Assembly (NCBI GenBank): GCA_011043895.1
Contig: DRBZ01000018.1
Coordinates: 1 to 7,594 of the forward strand
Length of the DNA stretch: 7,594 nt
DNA from: Candidatus Cloacimonadota bacterium
Lineage (GTDB): Bacteria > Cloacimonadota > Cloacimonadia > JGIOTU-2
Direction of reading: 5' to 3'
Shown: positions 6,647 to 7,594 of the stretch, piece after piece
Numbering within the stretch: position 1 is the stretch's first letter
Layout of the letters: the number at the start of each line of letters is the position of its first letter
The notes under the pieces: model-generated
What the model saw: the letters and a program-made list of their open reading frames with translations, nothing else
Told to the model about the DNA's origin: nothing
Database searches by the model: none
Made by a program: the position numbers and the translations under genes

Positions 6647-7285
6647 TTACAATTTAAATGTGACGGGAAAGGTTACCCACACAGCAACAGGTTTACCCTG
6701 ATTCTTTGCAGGTATGAAAGTCCATTGTTTGACTGCAGTTATTGCTGCTTCGTCAAGACCGCCTGGACCCGATTGAAGGCTTTTCACAACTTCAACAGCA
6801 CCAACTGAGCCATCTTCGAAAATCTCTGCTCGTATGGTTACAGCGCCCTCGATACCGGCATTTAGTGCAAACTGTGGATATTCGGGCTCAACTCTTTTCA
6901 AAGGAATCGGTTCTTCTTCGTGAACAACGAATTTAGGAGTAGTACCTTCTCTGGAAACAGGGGGTGGTTTGGTAAGGTCAAGAGTGGTGGGACCGATTGT
7001 TTCGATTTCTTCAATATCTTCGTCATCACCCATATCACTTTCTTCAATTGTGAGAGGAATAATAGGTTTTACTTCTTCGGGTGGTTTGAATTTTTGCCGA
7101 ACTTCAGGTGGTATCTCAATGGTTTGGATTTCTTTTGCTTTGTGCTGATAGGGTTTCACTTCTATCTTCGGAAACACCATAAAAGTGAAAAGCAGCAAAA
7201 GAAGTGCGAGCGATAATGATTTCTCATAAAAAGAACTCGCAACATTTTTCCAATCATATTGATCATTAACAGATTTATTTTGCAT
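6647..7285 (-). CDS. tonB: TonB energy-transducing protein
   Basis: This 212-residue protein has the standard TonB layout. A short cytoplasmic start is followed by one transmembrane anchor (about 24-39, a Leu-rich stretch ending FMVF). Next comes a short Pro/Glu-rich periplasmic linker (about 55-125, with an acidic patch ESDMGDDEDIEEIE at 82-95). The C-terminal domain (about 128-212) shows the family marks: EYPQFA (135-140), G-x-V-T-I-R-A-E-I near 147-155, DGSV (158-161), A-I-x-A-V-K-Q-W-T-F-I-P-A (181-193) and G-K-P-V (197-200). TonB carries proton-motive-force energy from ExbB-ExbD to outer-membrane partners. Its anchor lacks the SHLS-type histidine of Escherichia coli TonB. The start ATG has AAAGG (7295-7299) 9 nt upstream. 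It follows exbD by 30 nt. No TonB-dependent receptor lies downstream in this window, so its client is not evident; several TonB proteins per genome are common. Confidence 0.93.
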   Translation of the reverse strand: MQNKSVNDQYDWKNVASSFYEKSLSLALLLLLFTFMVFPKIEVKPYQHKAKEIQTIEIPPEVRQKFKPPEEVKPIIPLTIEESDMGDDEDIEEIETIGPTTLDLTKPPPVSREGTTPKFVVHEEEPIPLKRVEPEYPQFALNAGIEGAVTIRAEIFEDGSVGAVEVVKSLQSGPGGLDEAAITAVKQWTFIPAKNQGKPVAVWVTFPVTFKL

Positions 7286-7315
7286 AATATAGAACCTTTA
7301 GTTATTTATGTTGCG

Positions 7316-7594
7316 TTACCTAAATTTCCGCGCTTCAAATGAAATCCTTAGAGCATTTGCCCTTTTGAGTTCGTTCATTACATCTACCATTATGCCGTAT
7401 TCAGTATCTTTATCAGTTCGAAAACTCGTTATCATAGCTGGATTTTCTGCGATCTTATTTTGCATTACAAGCTGTATCTGATCGACCCGTGTTGCAAAAT
7501 CATCAATAGATATAAGACCCGAACGGCTGACATAAATAGTGGATGCATTTCGTCTGTTGATCTTCTGAATGGTTTCCGCACGAGGGAGATCGAC
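7316..7594 (-). CDS. exbD: ExbD/TolR-family biopolymer transport protein, C-terminal part (5' end outside window)
   Basis: Translating the minus strand from the window edge gives 92 residues ending at TAA (7316-7318). It runs in frame from the edge with no start, so the N-terminal cytoplasmic tail and the transmembrane helix with its key aspartate lie outside. The visible part is the periplasmic domain: LPRAETIQKINRRN, IYVSRSGLISIDDF, and the diagnostic end with ITSFRTDKDTEYGIMVDV followed by MNELKRANALRISFEARK. This corresponds to the family's RADk.v.yg.vv.vmd.l..ag. pattern. ExbD works with ExbB as the proton-driven stator that energises TonB. The immediately following tonB supports ExbD over TolR. 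An exbB gene is expected upstream. Confidence 0.92.
   Translation of the reverse strand, partial: VDLPRAETIQKINRRNASTIYVSRSGLISIDDFATRVDQIQLVMQNKIAENPAMITSFRTDKDTEYGIMVDVMNELKRANALRISFEARKFR

Noticed and set aside
6624..6652. Possible internal promoter TTGTAA, 17 nt, TAATAT after tonB
   Set aside because: Each box matches the sigma-70 consensus at only 4 of 6 positions in a very AT-rich gap; chance matches are expected. RNA 5'-end mapping would decide.
1..7594. CRISPR arrays, tRNA/rRNA genes, transposase genes or phage genes
   Set aside because: No regularly spaced repeats, tRNA-like cloverleaf or mobile-element coding sequence was seen on either strand.

Overview
The window is one minus-strand gene cluster, read from right to left. 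It holds the end of an exbD gene (7316-7594), tonB (6647-7285), a very large exported protein with a FlgD-like C-terminal domain (3566-6598), a PorV/PorQ-family outer-membrane beta-barrel (2517-3554) and an exported Asp-box protein with a second FlgD/type-A-sorting-like C-terminal domain (318-2483). A strong intrinsic terminator for the minus strand follows at 264-296. Gaps between genes are 11 to 48 nt once two start codons are corrected from their ribosome binding sites. No terminator or convincing promoter interrupts the set, so it reads as the distal part of a single operon whose start (probably exbB and the rest of exbD) lies beyond the right edge.

Organism: a diderm (Gram-negative) bacterium, shown by ExbD, TonB and an outer-membrane barrel. 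PorV-like proteins and FlgD/type-A-sorting-like C-termini point to the FCB side of the tree (Bacteroidota, Ignavibacteria, Marinimicrobia, Cloacimonadota and similar candidate phyla). Every complete gene has a recognisable purine-rich Shine-Dalgarno sequence (GGAGG twice, AAAGGTGG, AAAGG). Typical Bacteroidota genes lack such sites, so I favour a non-Bacteroidota FCB lineage such as Cloacimonadota. This is an inference from style, not a match to a named genome.

How the genes may work together: ExbD and TonB pass proton-motive-force energy from the inner membrane to the outer membrane. The PorV-like barrel belongs to a family that includes the shuttle/attachment component of the type IX secretion system. 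The two flanking exported proteins carry C-terminal domains resembling type IX sorting signals, so they are plausible clients of the barrel. No TonB-dependent receptor is present in the window, which makes the pairing of a TonB energiser with a PorV-like barrel and two surface-protein candidates the most interesting feature. The barrel and the giant protein also share acidic DxDxDGxxDED loops that look like calcium-binding inserts.

The left 317 bases hold no gene. They contain the operon terminator and, further out, a 96-bp GC-richer element bounded by 13-bp inverted ends, which resembles dispersed palindromic repeats seen between genes in many bacteria.
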